From: Asparagopsis taxiformis
Taxonomy: Eukaryota > Rhodophyta > Florideophyceae > Bonnemaisoniales > Bonnemaisoniaceae
Assembly: GCA_030407315.1 (NCBI GenBank)
Contig: JALQPE010002338.1
Location: 124,001 to 188,000 of the forward strand
Direction of reading: 5' to 3'
DNA: 64,000 bases
Made by a program: the position numbers and the translations under genes. Positions 30,303 to 41,091 of this stretch are shown here, piece by piece (position 1 is the stretch's first letter; every line of letters starts with the position of its first letter). Under the pieces are notes generated by a model that ran no database searches, was not told the origin of the DNA, and saw nothing but the letters and a program-made list of their open reading frames with translations.

Positions 30303-33300
30303 ATGATTCGCGATCTCTCCCGAGCGACATCATCCAGACGTTTGCGTTCTCCATCAGCCCGCACAGCAACCAGAACTGGCACGCGAACACAAACTGCAAA
30401 TGGAGAAGATGCATATATTGCTGCAATTATCGAAAACACAGTCAATGAAATCGGAATCTCTGCATACAACCTCAATGGTTTCGATGTCGAGTTGCGCCAA
30501 TTCACAGATACCAATACCCTTTCTGGAGCTATCACAACTCTATGCATTCTGTCGCCTGTGGAAATTGTCATGTCCGTTTCCAGCGCAGGTGCATTTCTCG
30601 ACCAAGCTATTCAAGCCTGTCCATATCTCATCAACACAAAGGTTTGTTCCCACTCCATCTAAACCACTTGCAACAAACGCTCTCGACTAACCCATATTCA
30701 TTCACAGCGTACCTTCATTGGTCGCCCATACTTCAACGAGACATACGGAGCACTAGCAGTTGAAAAACTGAGCACAATAAAATGCCCCAATTTAAGCAAT
30801 CTCGGAGAATCTTCCTGCTATCTCGCATTGGCATGTTGCGGTGCTCTCATCCGCTATCTAGAGCACGTGGAAGAATTGTCCTTTGCCCCAGATACATTGC
30901 GCATCCGTTTTCAGCCAAAGGACCATACAGTCTTCCTAGACATACCCACTCTAGAAGGCCTGGAACTACTCGCCAATGCACGAGCCACGGCCGGTCTTAC
31001 GAGCGGCAAACACCGCGATTCCCTCCTTCGCGTTATGGATCGTACATCCACACGAGCTGGAAAGCGCTTCATGCGTCGTGCTCTGCTCGAACCATGCGCA
31101 GATGTTGCTACAATTGCCATGCGTCAGGATGCTGTCGAGGAGCTTGCCAACTCTGAAACAATATATTTCGCCCTTCTCGCCGTTCTTAAGCGATTTCCAG
31201 ATCTGGAACGTGCTGTGTCTTCGCTTATGAACAGGGAGAATGCAAGATTGAGGACCATTGGACTCACCAGAAAAGTTAACAACAATGACAGTGAGCAATC
31301 TGATGAAGGCAGTCTCGATTCCAAGCAAGAAGATGAAGAAAAAATTGAATCTCTATTACCAAGCACAACTGGGAGTGCTTTTCCTCCATCGATTACTTTG
31401 ATTCAAAATGTTTTGTGTATTAAGGCATCCTTGGAGTCCATTGATAAGTTTCTCCAGGCTCTTCAAGGAACGTCGTCGGAATTGCTCAAGGCAGTTTCAG
31501 AAAGCATGAGAAATCCAAGTCTTGAGTGTTTACAGCAAGAAATTGGAAAGGTGATCGACCAGGACGCTGCACCAGCCAAGGAAGCAGAGAAGATGCGTTT
31601 ACAAGGGGCTTTTGCTATAAAAGCGGGAAGAAATGGTTTGTAACTGCCCATCTACATGCATATTTCAGTGATCCCCTTCTGTTCCATGCATATGCTTACC
31701 AATATTTGACATCTTTGTGAACCACCGAATGCAGGTCAGTTGGACATATGCCGGAAGACGCTCAGTGATAACGTTGAAGATATGCGCATACTGACAGAGG
31801 AACTACGCGAGAAATATGGCATTCACAAGTTGCAGTTAAGCATGCTCGTAAAGAGAGGGTATCATTTATCTATCCAAAGGAAGTTTCTCGATATTACTGA
31901 CTTTCCGGAAGAGTTTACTCAGATTGATGAAGGAAAGACACACCGTTTCACTACAGTCGACCTTTTACAATTGAACGCAAGATATGAGGACTCGTTGAAA
32001 GAAGTCTGGGAGCAAACCGAAATGGAGTTGGGATCATTGCTGAATGAGATTTTCGATGTGAAAGTCTTGACCGCATTGCATCGTTTCTGTGATAGCATTG
32101 CTATTCTCGATACGCTCACGTCCTTTCTAACCTACTCGTCTCTATGCCAAGCGCCAACCGAGAGACCAAGATTGAGTGAAGGGGGTCCGATTGCATTGAA
32201 AGAAGCGCACCACCCGATTCTTCTGGAAACAAAGGCCACTGTATCTGTTCCCAACGATATCTTCCTCGATGAGACCTCTGCTCTGCACATTATTTCTGGG
32301 CGCAATCAGGCTGGAAAGTCCACCTTTATCCGCATGGTCGGTCTATTGACAGTCATGGCACATACAGGTTGTCCGGTGCCGGCCAAGTTTGCGTCCGTTC
32401 GCCTTTTGCGTCGCATTGCGACGAGGTTGAGTACCTGTGATGACATTTCGCAGTCGCAGTCGCATTTTTCCAAGGAGATGCATGAGGTAGCCACTATTGT
32501 TGAGAGCGTTCGAGAGAGCGGTAGATCAGCGGAGGATAGTGGAACAAATGCGAATCGTACTTCTGGAGGGAACAGTAATGGGGGTAGTACTCTTGTGCTT
32601 ATCGATGAGCTGGGGCGAGCGACGTCCACTGTCGATGGATTTTCGATCGCGTATGCAGTTGCTGAATATCTCGCTTCATGTCCAAATGTTCTTACTCTTT
32701 TCACCACCCATTTCCTCGGTTTAGGAGCAATGAGTAGGGTTAACCCAACGATCAGTGATTTCCGCTTGAACATAGTCTCTCAGACAATGATAGGAGATGA
32801 AGGCGAACCATCAACAAAGTTTACGTACAAGGTTACGAGTGGAATATTAACAGATTCTAATTATGGCATAGATACAGCCAAGCTTGCCGGGTTTCCAGAC
32901 GCTGTAATTGCAGACGCTCAGGAAGTGAAGAAAGAAATTCCAGTGCGAACAATAACACATGCCGAGGACTTTGCGAAAACATGCTTTCAACTGGACCAGT
33001 CAAGAAACGATGAACGTCGGAAATGGTTTTCTGTTGTTTCGGTTGCTCACCAGATCTCGCTCATTACATCTTCAACCGAAAACAATCGCGAACGACACAA
33101 ATTATTAGCTGAATACCAATCCAGAGTGAAAGCCAGTCATCTGAGAAACAAGAGCCGAGGAGAAGGGGGCAGAAAAACAGCATCCAGGGCTAAAACGGGT
33201 GACATGAGCACTACTGCCATTGAAACACTTGAAATGACTAGGAAAGGTAGCCGTTCATCTCCAAGAGTTTCGACAGCTTGCCAAGTGAACAAGTCGTGCA

Positions 33301-33314
33301 GTGACCAGCAATAG
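30303..33314 (+). CDS. MSH4: MSH4, meiotic MutS homologue, three exons
   Basis: 948 residues from exons 30303-30641, 30708-31635 and 31735-33314. Intron 1 is 66 bp, phase 0, with a CTAAC branch-like site (about 30686-30690); intron 2 is 99 bp, phase 1; both begin GTTTGT and end CAG. The protein starts at the connector domain (IGISAYNLNGFDVELRQF), without the mismatch-binding domain I, which marks MSH4/MSH5. RTFIGRPYFNETYG and the segment before AIKAGRNGQLDICRKTL match MSH4. The ATPase has Walker A GRNQAGKS (611-618), the ST.FS.EM-like SQSHFSKEM, Walker B LVLIDELGRATS and TTHF. MSH4 with MSH5 stabilises crossover intermediates in meiosis. Identification rests on family features, not on a search. 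Confidence 0.9.
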
Positions 33315-33381
33315 ACTCGGAGTATGTTGAAATGGTGGTGCGCATTCATCTCACGGCAAGAACCATTCTCAAAAAGAAAGT

Positions 33382-33777
33382 CTAAGCAGAGGTATTGGAG
33401 GTGGCATCAACTTTGGGCGGGGTAGTTGGAGGCTCTGGTGGCTTTTCGCCTCTGCGTATCGCTTGCTTTTCAAGCTCTAGCTTGGCATTGTGAATCTTTG
33501 CTTGAATATACATACTTCCACCCTTCTTGGGGTCGTTGGATTTGAAGAGATGGTCGTACTTGGAATAAATGTCCTTCAAACCAGCGTCCTTGGAGATGCC
33601 GAGGATTTCCGAAGCTTCTTCCGCAGTTATTCTGCCACGGGTCCGCAGAGCTCCTGAAGCTGTAGCACCGCCACCGCGAGCACTGTTGACAAGCGCTTGT
33701 TGGTAGGCCTGCACGAATGCCCTTGCAATGTAGCCGCCTCCCATGAGTAGAAGTTGTGCAATGACGCGTCCTGCCAT
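33382..33777 (-). CDS. PAM16: PAM16/TIM16, mitochondrial import motor subunit
   Basis: 131 residues. The N-terminus MAGRVIAQLLLMGGGYIARAFVQAYQQAL is a hydrophobic, amphipathic start typical of Pam16/Magmas. The J-like domain follows (about residues 48-104): ITAEEASEILGI, then IYSKYDHLFKSNDPKKGGSMYIQAKI, where J proteins would carry HPD; its loss is the hallmark of this family. Pam16 pairs with Pam14 on the matrix side of TIM23 and restrains mtHsp70 ATPase stimulation. The start at 33777 is fixed by the family consensus. Its stop lies 67 bp from the MSH4 stop (tail to tail). Single exon. Confidence 0.93.
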   Translation of the reverse strand: MAGRVIAQLLLMGGGYIARAFVQAYQQALVNSARGGGATASGALRTRGRITAEEASEILGISKDAGLKDIYSKYDHLFKSNDPKKGGSMYIQAKIHNAKLELEKQAIRRGEKPPEPPTTPPKVDATSNTSA

Positions 33778-34082
33778 TTTGAGACGCAATAGAAACCGAT
33801 GGCAGCTTGCCCAAGCGTTCTGAAATGAACAACGTCGAGAACGCTGTTCGCAGTGCAGGAATTTGGTTCGGTGGCGAAGCGTCGGTGGCTGCCACTAGTG
33901 CAGCCAATTGACCGTTTTCTGGCAGAAAAAATGGTAAATCGAACATGTATATTTCCGTTATTTTCCAGGATTGGTACGAGGGCGACGACATTGGTAAAAC
34001 GCTGTATCAAGTTTGGTTTGCGACGAGCCAATTCTTTCCCAACGACTTGCGCGTCATTGTGGTACTGTTGCTATCCTGCGCA
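33778..34082. other. Bidirectional promoter region PAM16 / RRP36
   Basis: 305 bp between two head-to-head housekeeping genes. No other feature is seen; a shared promoter is likely. Confidence 0.4.
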
Positions 34083-34760
34083 ATGGTACGCGGCAATTCA
34101 TCGGACGAAGAGCTGACGCTAGGGGAGCGAGTGGAAATTCTGAAAAGTGAGCGGGATGAAAAGGCGAGTCATGCGTTTGCATCTGCTCACGAACAGGGTG
34201 CACGAATGATACCTGAAAATGTAGCGAAACGGAGTGGCAAAGGACGTCCGCGCGAGATATCATCGCGAAAACCTGTGCCTGTGGGACGGGAGCGTTGTCT
34301 GGGGATTGAGGAAGGGGCGGGTCGGACACGCAGTGTTCGAGGCGGTTTTGACCCGCGATTCGAGGAACATTGCGGCGAGCTACGGGAGGAACATTTCGAA
34401 CGCAACTATGAGTTTGTGCAGGGGATTCGCGAAAAGAGTAGGGAGCTGCTGCAGAAAGCAAGCGGGAAGGATGCGGACGCTGCAGAGAAGCTGAAGAAGA
34501 TGGAGCAGGAGGATCTGCGGAGGAGGATCGTTTTGAGACGCAGGGAGGTTTTGAAGAAGGCGAGAGAGGAAGAGAAGGAGGCTGTGCGACAAGGGAAGAA
34601 GCCGTTCTTTATGAAGGAATCACAGCTGAGGAAGATGCAGATCGAGGCCAAGTTTAACGAGCTGAAAGGAAGTGGTGGGGTGAAAAAGTATATTGAGAAG
34701 AGAAGGAAGCGACTAGCGAGTAAGGATAGAAAGCTGTTGCCGGAACGTAGGAAGCGATGA
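34083..34760 (+). CDS. RRP36: RRP36, small-subunit processome protein
   Basis: 225 residues, highly charged. The family signatures appear in order: GRPREISSRKPVPVGR (about residues 54-69), GGFDPRFEEHCGEL (87-100), F..NYEFVQGIREKSRELL (105-123), then a basic coiled coil, QGKKPFFMKESQLRKM (170-185), F.ELKGSGGVKKYIEKRRKRLASKDRKLLP (about 191-220). RRP36 is a U3-associated factor needed for early cleavages of pre-rRNA in the nucleolus. The start at 34083 is chosen because upstream codons (from 33945) encode a hydrophobic stretch atypical of the family. Single exon, head to head with PAM16. Confidence 0.92.
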   Translation: MVRGNSSDEELTLGERVEILKSERDEKASHAFASAHEQGARMIPENVAKRSGKGRPREISSRKPVPVGRERCLGIEEGAGRTRSVRGGFDPRFEEHCGELREEHFERNYEFVQGIREKSRELLQKASGKDADAAEKLKKMEQEDLRRRIVLRRREVLKKAREEEKEAVRQGKKPFFMKESQLRKMQIEAKFNELKGSGGVKKYIEKRRKRLASKDRKLLPERRKR

Positions 34761-35955
34761 TTTAGTTTGAGAGGTGCTATTGGTAGTGATCGAGACGGTA
34801 AAGAGGAAGAAGAAATGGTTAGTTGGGCGGGCAATGATTGGACGGACAAACAGCCTCAGACTCTTCCTATTCGTACAATCGGCACGGGAGGCAATGAAGC
34901 GCAACCCTCTACGATTCGGATTGTTCAAAATGTAGATATCATCATGAGCGATGGAAAGAGAGGAAGCACTTACAAGATCGGAGGACAAAACGCAAGGCAA
35001 ATCGAATGGGGTTGGTGAGAGAACGGATGGTGGATGGTCGGCGGATGGCACTGGCGCAAGAGGTGAGGTAGCAGCGTCGAGGGTATATGTTTGGGATGGC
35101 GGGGCGGGGCGGGGCGGTGCGGGCGAAATGTCAAGTGCTGGAGTGTGTTACGTGTATAGTTGTGGCGCGGCGACGGTGCGGAGGGGCCCGAGAGAAAAGA
35201 AAGTTTTTCAGAGCAGCGGCGTGTACAAGTGTGCACGAGAAGGTCGCGAGAGACGGTCGTATGTATCGTATGTACGATCGATGTACAAGTGATTTACAAG
35301 TCGCGTTGGGTCGGATACGTTGTGCAGTGTGACACGGACGGCGGCCATGTGGCGAGCGGAAGATTTGAAAATTGAAATGAATTGTGTAACAGTGACATGA
35401 CGTGACGTGACAGTGCTTACAATGCACTGTAACGGTTATTTATGGCCAAATCGCACTGCTGCACTGCATCAACGATCGATGCGCGAGCGCGACGCATCCA
35501 TACTACCAACCAAAGCGCAATACGCAATTCCAACCGCTTGACAATACTCTGCTCGTCTCCGTTGTGCTGTCCGCTTCTCGCGCACCGCTCAGACGTGCGC
35601 GCGCGCTCGCTCGCTACACAACTCCACCATCAACACGTCCACTGCGGATCGTGCTGTGCCGCTCGACTCGACGTAGCATCGCGTCGTCTAGTATAGCGCC
35701 ACACCGTCCCGCACAACGCATCATCCAATTACACCCGACCCGACCCGTGTCATCCGTCCATCCAAAAATATTCACCCTAGTAGCATCCCATCGAATCACA
35801 ACAACCCACCCACCCACTCACGCACTGCACAATCGTCACTCCAACCTCCACTCATTCAAACGCCATCCACCCGTGTGCCCACTCACGTTCGACCCATCCA
35901 TCCATCCATCCCATCTCGCCGCGTCGCGTCGGGCACGTCCCGCACTCTCATTCAC
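34761..35955. other. 1.2 kb spacer with GC-rich pentamer tract
   Basis: No gene is supported. It contains a (GGGGC)-type run around 35097-35120, TGTACGA/TATGTACGATCG repeats near 35260-35290, and TGACATGACGTGACGTGACAGTG around 35393-35415. The last 350 bp is CA/CC-rich and forms the leader of the next gene. Confidence 0.45.
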
Positions 35956-37314
35956 ATGGCGACGCCGCCCGTCCCGCCGCCCGTAACCGCGCCGCCGCCG
36001 CCGCCGCCTCCGCTACGCGCGCGCACACGACCGCCCCCAAAAGGCGTCGAATTCTCCGACAAACTCATCGTGCTCGGCAGCGATGCCGCGAGTAGAACGC
36101 ACAGTCTACCGCCGCCGCCGCCCGCACTACCCAAGGCGCGTGTCTTCGTTCGACGCGGTTCCGTTGCACGCAAGGAGCTACTCGCCACCGCCTACTCGGA
36201 TCATCCGGACAATCCGCGTTCCATCTCGAGTCATTTCGAGCACACCATCGTGTCGGACGACCATCCATCCGCGTTGCAACTATCGTCCGAGCATCCCACG
36301 CGCGCATATCCGCTCGAAGACGACGTGGAAACCTCGTGCACCGACTCGGACACCGCCTCGCATCTAGAGCCCCCCGTCGCGCAGCACGACTTTGCGCACA
36401 GTACGCGTATCAATACAAAGCTAAACTCGCTGCCCTCCGGTGGCGCTTTCTCCTTTATGAACTCGTCCGAGGACGTGCATTCCAGATCGATTGAAAGCGA
36501 AAGCTCCTCCGAAGATATTCGTTCGACGCGTCGTATGGTGCGTGTGGATGGCTCCGCTAAATTGTCGACCGCGTCCGGTCTCGCCGATGATGACGAGGAT
36601 GATGACGAGGACGAGTTTGGCATTGAGGGCGCTGAACGCGTCGATGAGGAGGAAGCGCTGCAGGTGCGCTCTTTCGGTCGATCGTTTGCTCGTGCAAGTC
36701 TTAAACATACAGCAAATGATGATGGCGCGTTTGGCTCGTCTCGTCATTCGTGTGATCATGTGGATAGTGTTGATGTCGACGACGACGATTCGTGTTCAGA
36801 ACAGAGCGATTGCGCTTCGGAGGAGGATGCGAGCACGCCGCCATCGCGAAGAAAGAGTCGTATTCGACTCACATTCTCTCGTCGAACTACTGCTAGTACT
36901 ATGAGACGCAGTCTAGATGCGCGCCCGTTTCGATCAAATGCAGCGGAACTATCCGAATCGGCAAACGTGGCGCCAGGCGCCGCACTGTCGTGCTTCCCGA
37001 ATCGACGTACTATGGTTGTGAAACGGGCGAAAACAGCATCGCCGCCTGGCAATGTGCCCGGCGCCGGCGCTATGATTGCGGTACCCGACTTTGCTGATGC
37101 GTCGGGACGCAAAATGGTAAAGAATGTATCGATGCAACGTGATGATTGGATTGATTTTGCAACCAATGCGGCGTCACGTCAGAGACATCCGTGGCTAGTG
37201 CGATTAGTGTCGTTGCACGGGTCGCCGGGTAAGAGTACGTCGGGTTCGCCTGACGAGGATGAGTCGAGTCGGAAGGGTCGGAAAAAGTTCTGGAAACGAT
37301 GGGGACGCAAGTAG
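35956..37314 (+). CDS. Acidic/basic low-complexity protein with Pro-rich N-terminus, unknown
   Basis: 452 residues, not recognised. Begins with poly-proline runs (PPPVTAPPPPPPPLR, residues about 6-20; PPPPPALP at about 53-60) that could bind SH3, WW or EVH1-type partners. A Ser/Asp/Glu-rich central region contains a DDDEDDDEDEF cluster (about 211-221) and several RR[KS]SR basic motifs. The C-terminal tail is basic (KGRKKFWKRWGRK), possibly a membrane- or nucleic-acid-binding end. No folded domain is visible. Start 35956 is the first ATG in frame with a strong context (CACATGG); the frame is open earlier from a GTG at 35875. Composition is consistent with genuine coding. Confidence 0.6.
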   Translation: MATPPVPPPVTAPPPPPPPLRARTRPPPKGVEFSDKLIVLGSDAASRTHSLPPPPPALPKARVFVRRGSVARKELLATAYSDHPDNPRSISSHFEHTIVSDDHPSALQLSSEHPTRAYPLEDDVETSCTDSDTASHLEPPVAQHDFAHSTRINTKLNSLPSGGAFSFMNSSEDVHSRSIESESSSEDIRSTRRMVRVDGSAKLSTASGLADDDEDDDEDEFGIEGAERVDEEEALQVRSFGRSFARASLKHTANDDGAFGSSRHSCDHVDSVDVDDDDSCSEQSDCASEEDASTPPSRRKSRIRLTFSRRTTASTMRRSLDARPFRSNAAELSESANVAPGAALSCFPNRRTMVVKRAKTASPPGNVPGAGAMIAVPDFADASGRKMVKNVSMQRDDWIDFATNAASRQRHPWLVRLVSLHGSPGKSTSGSPDEDESSRKGRKKFWKRWGRK

Positions 37315-37688
37315 TATGTACTATAGCACGTGCGCTTTTCGTGGCGTACGTTTTTAGGTAATCGTTTTGCTTGAGTGGTTACTATTTACTACGTTGAGAG
37401 TAAATTTTGACGCAACGTGCTGAAGATGAATTTGTCAGCATCATCCAATGACGATGCAATGTGCGGGAATGCTCCTATCAATTCATTTTTTCCATTCAAT
37501 TTCAGCACAATTTCACCGCCTTACCGACACTAACTGTCCGTCTACCCGTGTCCACGTCAACCTCCCCGCCACACCTGAGACCTGCCGCTTCAGTTGGAAG
37601 CAGCATCCAACTAAATAGTTAAATCCCAACCGCACCCGATTCAATTCGACACCCGCACCGGCACCGACACCGACACCCATCCATCACC
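37315..37688. other. Spacer, promoter side of next gene
   Basis: 374 bp with no gene. A CACCGGCACCGACACCGACACC tract lies close before the start at 37689. Confidence 0.4.
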
Positions 37689-38573
37689 ATGTCGCTCTCC
37701 CTCCTTCGCACCCGTCTCGCCGCGCGTGAAAGCGACCTCATCGACATTCGTCAACGTCTCAAGATCGCCAAAGCACGTCCCTCCGCCACCTCCACATCCA
37801 TATCCGATATCCAGCGACGCTATCTATCCGCCGTCGCCTCTCTCGATGAACGCAAGCCGGCCGCCCGTCCCGTCGTGGCCTCCGACGCTGTGTCGTCGCT
37901 CACCAGCCGTTGGAACGAGGGAATGAGCGCCAAGAGTGTGACCAAGACGCGTGTAGATGTGCGCGGCGATGTGACCGCAACTCGTAAGAGCTTTGCCGCC
38001 CCCGATCTCGTCTCAAAGCCCGCGCCGTCCCCGCCGCCGCCCAAGAAGAAAGAAGCGCCCGCGCCCGCACAGCTCATCGTCGAGGACGACACCGGCGTCC
38101 CGAGCTGGGCTGTTAATCAGCAGAAATTGTTGCTGCGCAAGGAAAATGCGCGCAGCTCCATTCGCGATGTGGACGTCAAGGAATTGCAGGGCTCCGTGCT
38201 CTCCGAAGGCGCCAGGGACGGATCAGAGGTGCAGCGCGAACGCGTGCAGATGCACGGCAATGTCAAGGCCGCGTTGGCTATGTGGGGTCGTACCGCTGAC
38301 GATGATGCAAAGCTATTGGCTGAGCGTCGTGCTGAGGAGCAGCGAAAAGCTGCAGAGGAGCAGCGTTTGAGGAAGATTGCAGAGGAGGAGCGTAAGCTGC
38401 GTGAAGTGAAGGATGCCGTTTCTAAGTTTGCATCGCTAACTTTGAAGGAGATGCCCGAAATTGAACCCGAATCGGAGGTGGAACTGGTCGCGTATCTGGA
38501 GAGGAAGATCGTGTTGATCGAGAAGGAAATCAAGTTGGCTGAAGAGGAGCTCGACGAGCTGGAAGCAAACTAA
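37689..38573 (+). CDS. Coiled-coil protein, unknown function
   Basis: 294 residues. N-terminal helix (LLRTRLAARESDLIDIRQRLKIAK), a Pro-rich hinge (PAPSPPPPKKKEAPAP, about residues 109-124), then a charged segment with WAVNQQKLLLRKENARSSI and a long coiled coil over the C-terminal 100 residues (AEERRAEEQRK... to ELDELEAN). The two-part layout with a WA.NQQKLLLRKENAR block suggests a conserved assembly domain, but no family name can be given. It could be a cytoskeletal, centrosomal or membrane-trafficking scaffold. Single exon with good ATG context (ACCATG). Confidence 0.65.
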   Translation: MSLSLLRTRLAARESDLIDIRQRLKIAKARPSATSTSISDIQRRYLSAVASLDERKPAARPVVASDAVSSLTSRWNEGMSAKSVTKTRVDVRGDVTATRKSFAAPDLVSKPAPSPPPPKKKEAPAPAQLIVEDDTGVPSWAVNQQKLLLRKENARSSIRDVDVKELQGSVLSEGARDGSEVQRERVQMHGNVKAALAMWGRTADDDAKLLAERRAEEQRKAAEEQRLRKIAEEERKLREVKDAVSKFASLTLKEMPEIEPESEVELVAYLERKIVLIEKEIKLAEEELDELEAN

Positions 38574-38808
38574 CTTTTGTACCTTAACTTCTGACAGCTC
38601 GAGTAGATTATTAGTTGCAGTTGCCTTATTTCCCCGGTCCGGTCCGTTGCTTTCGATGACGATCGTTTATGTACTCGCCGTCTTGTGGTGAGACAAAAGT
38701 ATAAATCTCGTATGGTACATGAATATAAATTTGGCAGTCGGCTATTTTCGTCTGCTGTGTTCGTTGCTGCGACCATCGGTCGTACTGTACAACAAGTTGA
38801 AGCAGATG

Positions 38809-40575
38809 CTACGGTCTTGCGACACTCTTGCCAGCGCCGAAATTGTCTGGAAGAGCATCAATCAAATCGGAAAAGTCTGCAGCCGCAACATTTCCAACCC
38901 CCGATTCCGAAACTTGCGTTCGAGGCATCGCAGAACTTCGCGACATTGACGATACACAACTCAAAGCAGGTACCGCTTCTAAACTCGCAGTGGAACTTTG
39001 ATCGACACCGACAAAGCTAGTCGCCGTTGCTGCCTCGACTGTCCGATTGTTAGACACCATTGTTTCATGTGTCTGATCAATCGAATGCACCACACTCGGT
39101 CGTGACCCACTTGTCGTCGCAACTGCAAACTCTGTCCAGTCGTCATCTTCTTCCGCGCCTATCTTAGCAACACTATGATCACTACTGCTCGGAACAGGTT
39201 CGGTTGAAACAAACGCTGGTGGCGGAATCGGTCCTTTCGTTCTCACCGCGACTGGTTTCACAATGCGTGTCGGTTCATCCAACGAAAACAATGTACGCTC
39301 AGGTTTCCGCCGTTCTTCCGCCGCAGTCGGGCTTCCCTGAGCAGTATCAACTCGCAACGGTGGGCTGGAGGGCGTTGGTTCTGGCTGTCTCGATTGTGTA
39401 TCCTTCAAAGTGTTGTACTGCGTAAAGGCTGACGAAATTGGTGCTTCCTGAGCGGATGAAATTGCATATGTGGAACATTTGCCGTCTTCCATATTCATAT
39501 TGATAGATTCATCTGCAACATCGGACTTGGGCTCATCGGCAGGACGCTCTGTCGACGACTGATGACCAAAATCCAAAGCACGTGCAGCGCGCAAATCTGC
39601 ACCGATTTCCTTGAGACGCGGTTCGATCTCGAGCCCCTGCAGTCGTTTCACAACCTCGAGAACAGTGAAAACGTTGGGTCTTTCAGCGGGATCCACAGTC
39701 AGCATTGCGTGCAACAAGCGCGCAAATGTGGGCGGATAGACGGGTCTGTCTGGAACACGACCCAATCCCTGCAGAATTGGCAGAGACGACTGACCATCAA
39801 ACGGGAGCTGCGCGTACAACAAGGCATGCCATACACAGCCGAGGGCCCACACGTCGACTGCCTCACAGATAAAGTGTTTCTGATATAGATCGACGAGCTC
39901 TGGAGCGCGGTACATCGCCGAGCAATGCGAAGCGATATCGTCTTCCACAGCGAGAATCTCGCGACGGGTCAAATAGCGTTTGGCCACTATGGTTGCACTG
40001 CCGAAATCGCACAGTTTATACCTTCTCTGCAGACGGTCATAGAGCAAATTCTCCAGCTTGACGTCCCGTATAGCGACGGGTGATTTTTGCGCGTGCAGAT
40101 GCGCCACAGCTGCCACAGCGTCCGCGAATATCGCCAGTGCCTCGGCCGGGCCGGATGGGACGCCGCCAGGTTTGCGAGCGAGTACCTGTGGTAGCGAGCC
40201 GCCATCCACCATTTCAAACATGAGAAAGACGTCGTTCTGATCGAGAAGTGCGCCGAAATAGCGCACCACGTTGGGATGTGGCGGCAGTTGTTGGAGGAAA
40301 TGGAGCTCTTTCTGCGCCCTGTGACGCGACTCGGCGTCCGGACAGGACATGCGTTTGATGGCGTAGCGCACGTTACGACCGGCATGTGCCAACGGGGTGG
40401 CGGTGTGCACAAAGGAATAACCACCCTCGGCAATGACAGGTCCCAAACGCACGGATATGTCTGCGATGGTTAGCACGCGATTTATGTAGGCGGCGTGCGC
40501 AGATGCTGGCGAACTAAAGGCGGTTTCAAAGTTTTTCTCAATGGACTCGGCCGCCTTGCGCAGCGAACGAAACAT
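38809..40575 (-). CDS. NAK-family (AAK1/GAK/Ark1-like) protein kinase
   Basis: 588 residues. Kinase domain about residues 40-300: AEGGYSFVH loop, AIK lysine K74, IRDVKLENLL (catalytic D171; His of HRD replaced by Ile), DFG D190, then the family-specific EDDIASHCSAMYRAPELVDLY and VDVWALGCVWHALLY. NAK kinases regulate clathrin adaptors and endocytosis or actin patches. The C-terminal 280 residues are disordered and Ser/Pro-rich, ending with SDLIDALPDNFGAGKS, a candidate short binding motif. Start 40575 has a strong GCCGCCATG context; 40620 and 40689 are alternatives. Single exon, divergent from the GT61 gene. Confidence 0.85.
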   Translation of the reverse strand: MFRSLRKAAESIEKNFETAFSSPASAHAAYINRVLTIADISVRLGPVIAEGGYSFVHTATPLAHAGRNVRYAIKRMSCPDAESRHRAQKELHFLQQLPPHPNVVRYFGALLDQNDVFLMFEMVDGGSLPQVLARKPGGVPSGPAEALAIFADAVAAVAHLHAQKSPVAIRDVKLENLLYDRLQRRYKLCDFGSATIVAKRYLTRREILAVEDDIASHCSAMYRAPELVDLYQKHFICEAVDVWALGCVWHALLYAQLPFDGQSSLPILQGLGRVPDRPVYPPTFARLLHAMLTVDPAERPNVFTVLEVVKRLQGLEIEPRLKEIGADLRAARALDFGHQSSTERPADEPKSDVADESINMNMEDGKCSTYAISSAQEAPISSAFTQYNTLKDTQSRQPEPTPSSPPLRVDTAQGSPTAAEERRKPERTLFSLDEPTRIVKPVAVRTKGPIPPPAFVSTEPVPSSSDHSVAKIGAEEDDDWTEFAVATTSGSRPSVVHSIDQTHETMVSNNRTVEAATATSFVGVDQSSTASLEAVPALSCVSSMSRSSAMPRTQVSESGVGNVAAADFSDLIDALPDNFGAGKSVARP

Positions 40576-41091
40576 GGCGGCCGCTGTTACTGGGTCTTGT
40601 TGTGCTATGGAAGACAGCATGCAAGTCGCGCTGGTGATTGATGAGTTGGTGAGGTTTTTCTGGGTGTAAAGGGGTGAATCGATGTGCATCCAACACGTTG
40701 TTTTAGATACTTGTGTACAAGATGAAGTAGGTGGGAGGACGATTTTTGAGGGATTTTTTGAATTTTTGATTTTGAGCACTAATTTTATTGTTGCTTCATG
40801 TTTTGCTTTTGTTTTCTTGGCGTGTGTTGAAAAACACAATAGATCCACGCATGGATGGTATGATGACGTTCGGAAACCAGCCAATGACAAACAGCGATAT
40901 TTGAGAATGACATCTCCGAGATGACACCAAGTCGTCCATGAGACGCAACCAAACTTTAAAATATTATTAAATCATAACACAACATTTCCAGGCCACAGTT
41001 ACTGACACTTGGACACAAGCCGTTCTCACCATCCCGCACGCTCCGCCCCCGCTACGCCCAGTCGTCGCGTTAATCGACCCTTGCCGTCGCA
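40576..41091. other. Divergent promoter region
   Basis: 516 bp between the NAK-type kinase and the GT61 gene. A short A+T-rich stretch occurs at 40960-40985. No other gene is seen. Confidence 0.4.

Noticed and set aside
33945..34082. Upstream extension of RRP36 with a hydrophobic stretch that could be a signal
   Set aside because: RRP36 is nucleolar and the consensus begins after the ATG at 34083; the extension is probably leader.
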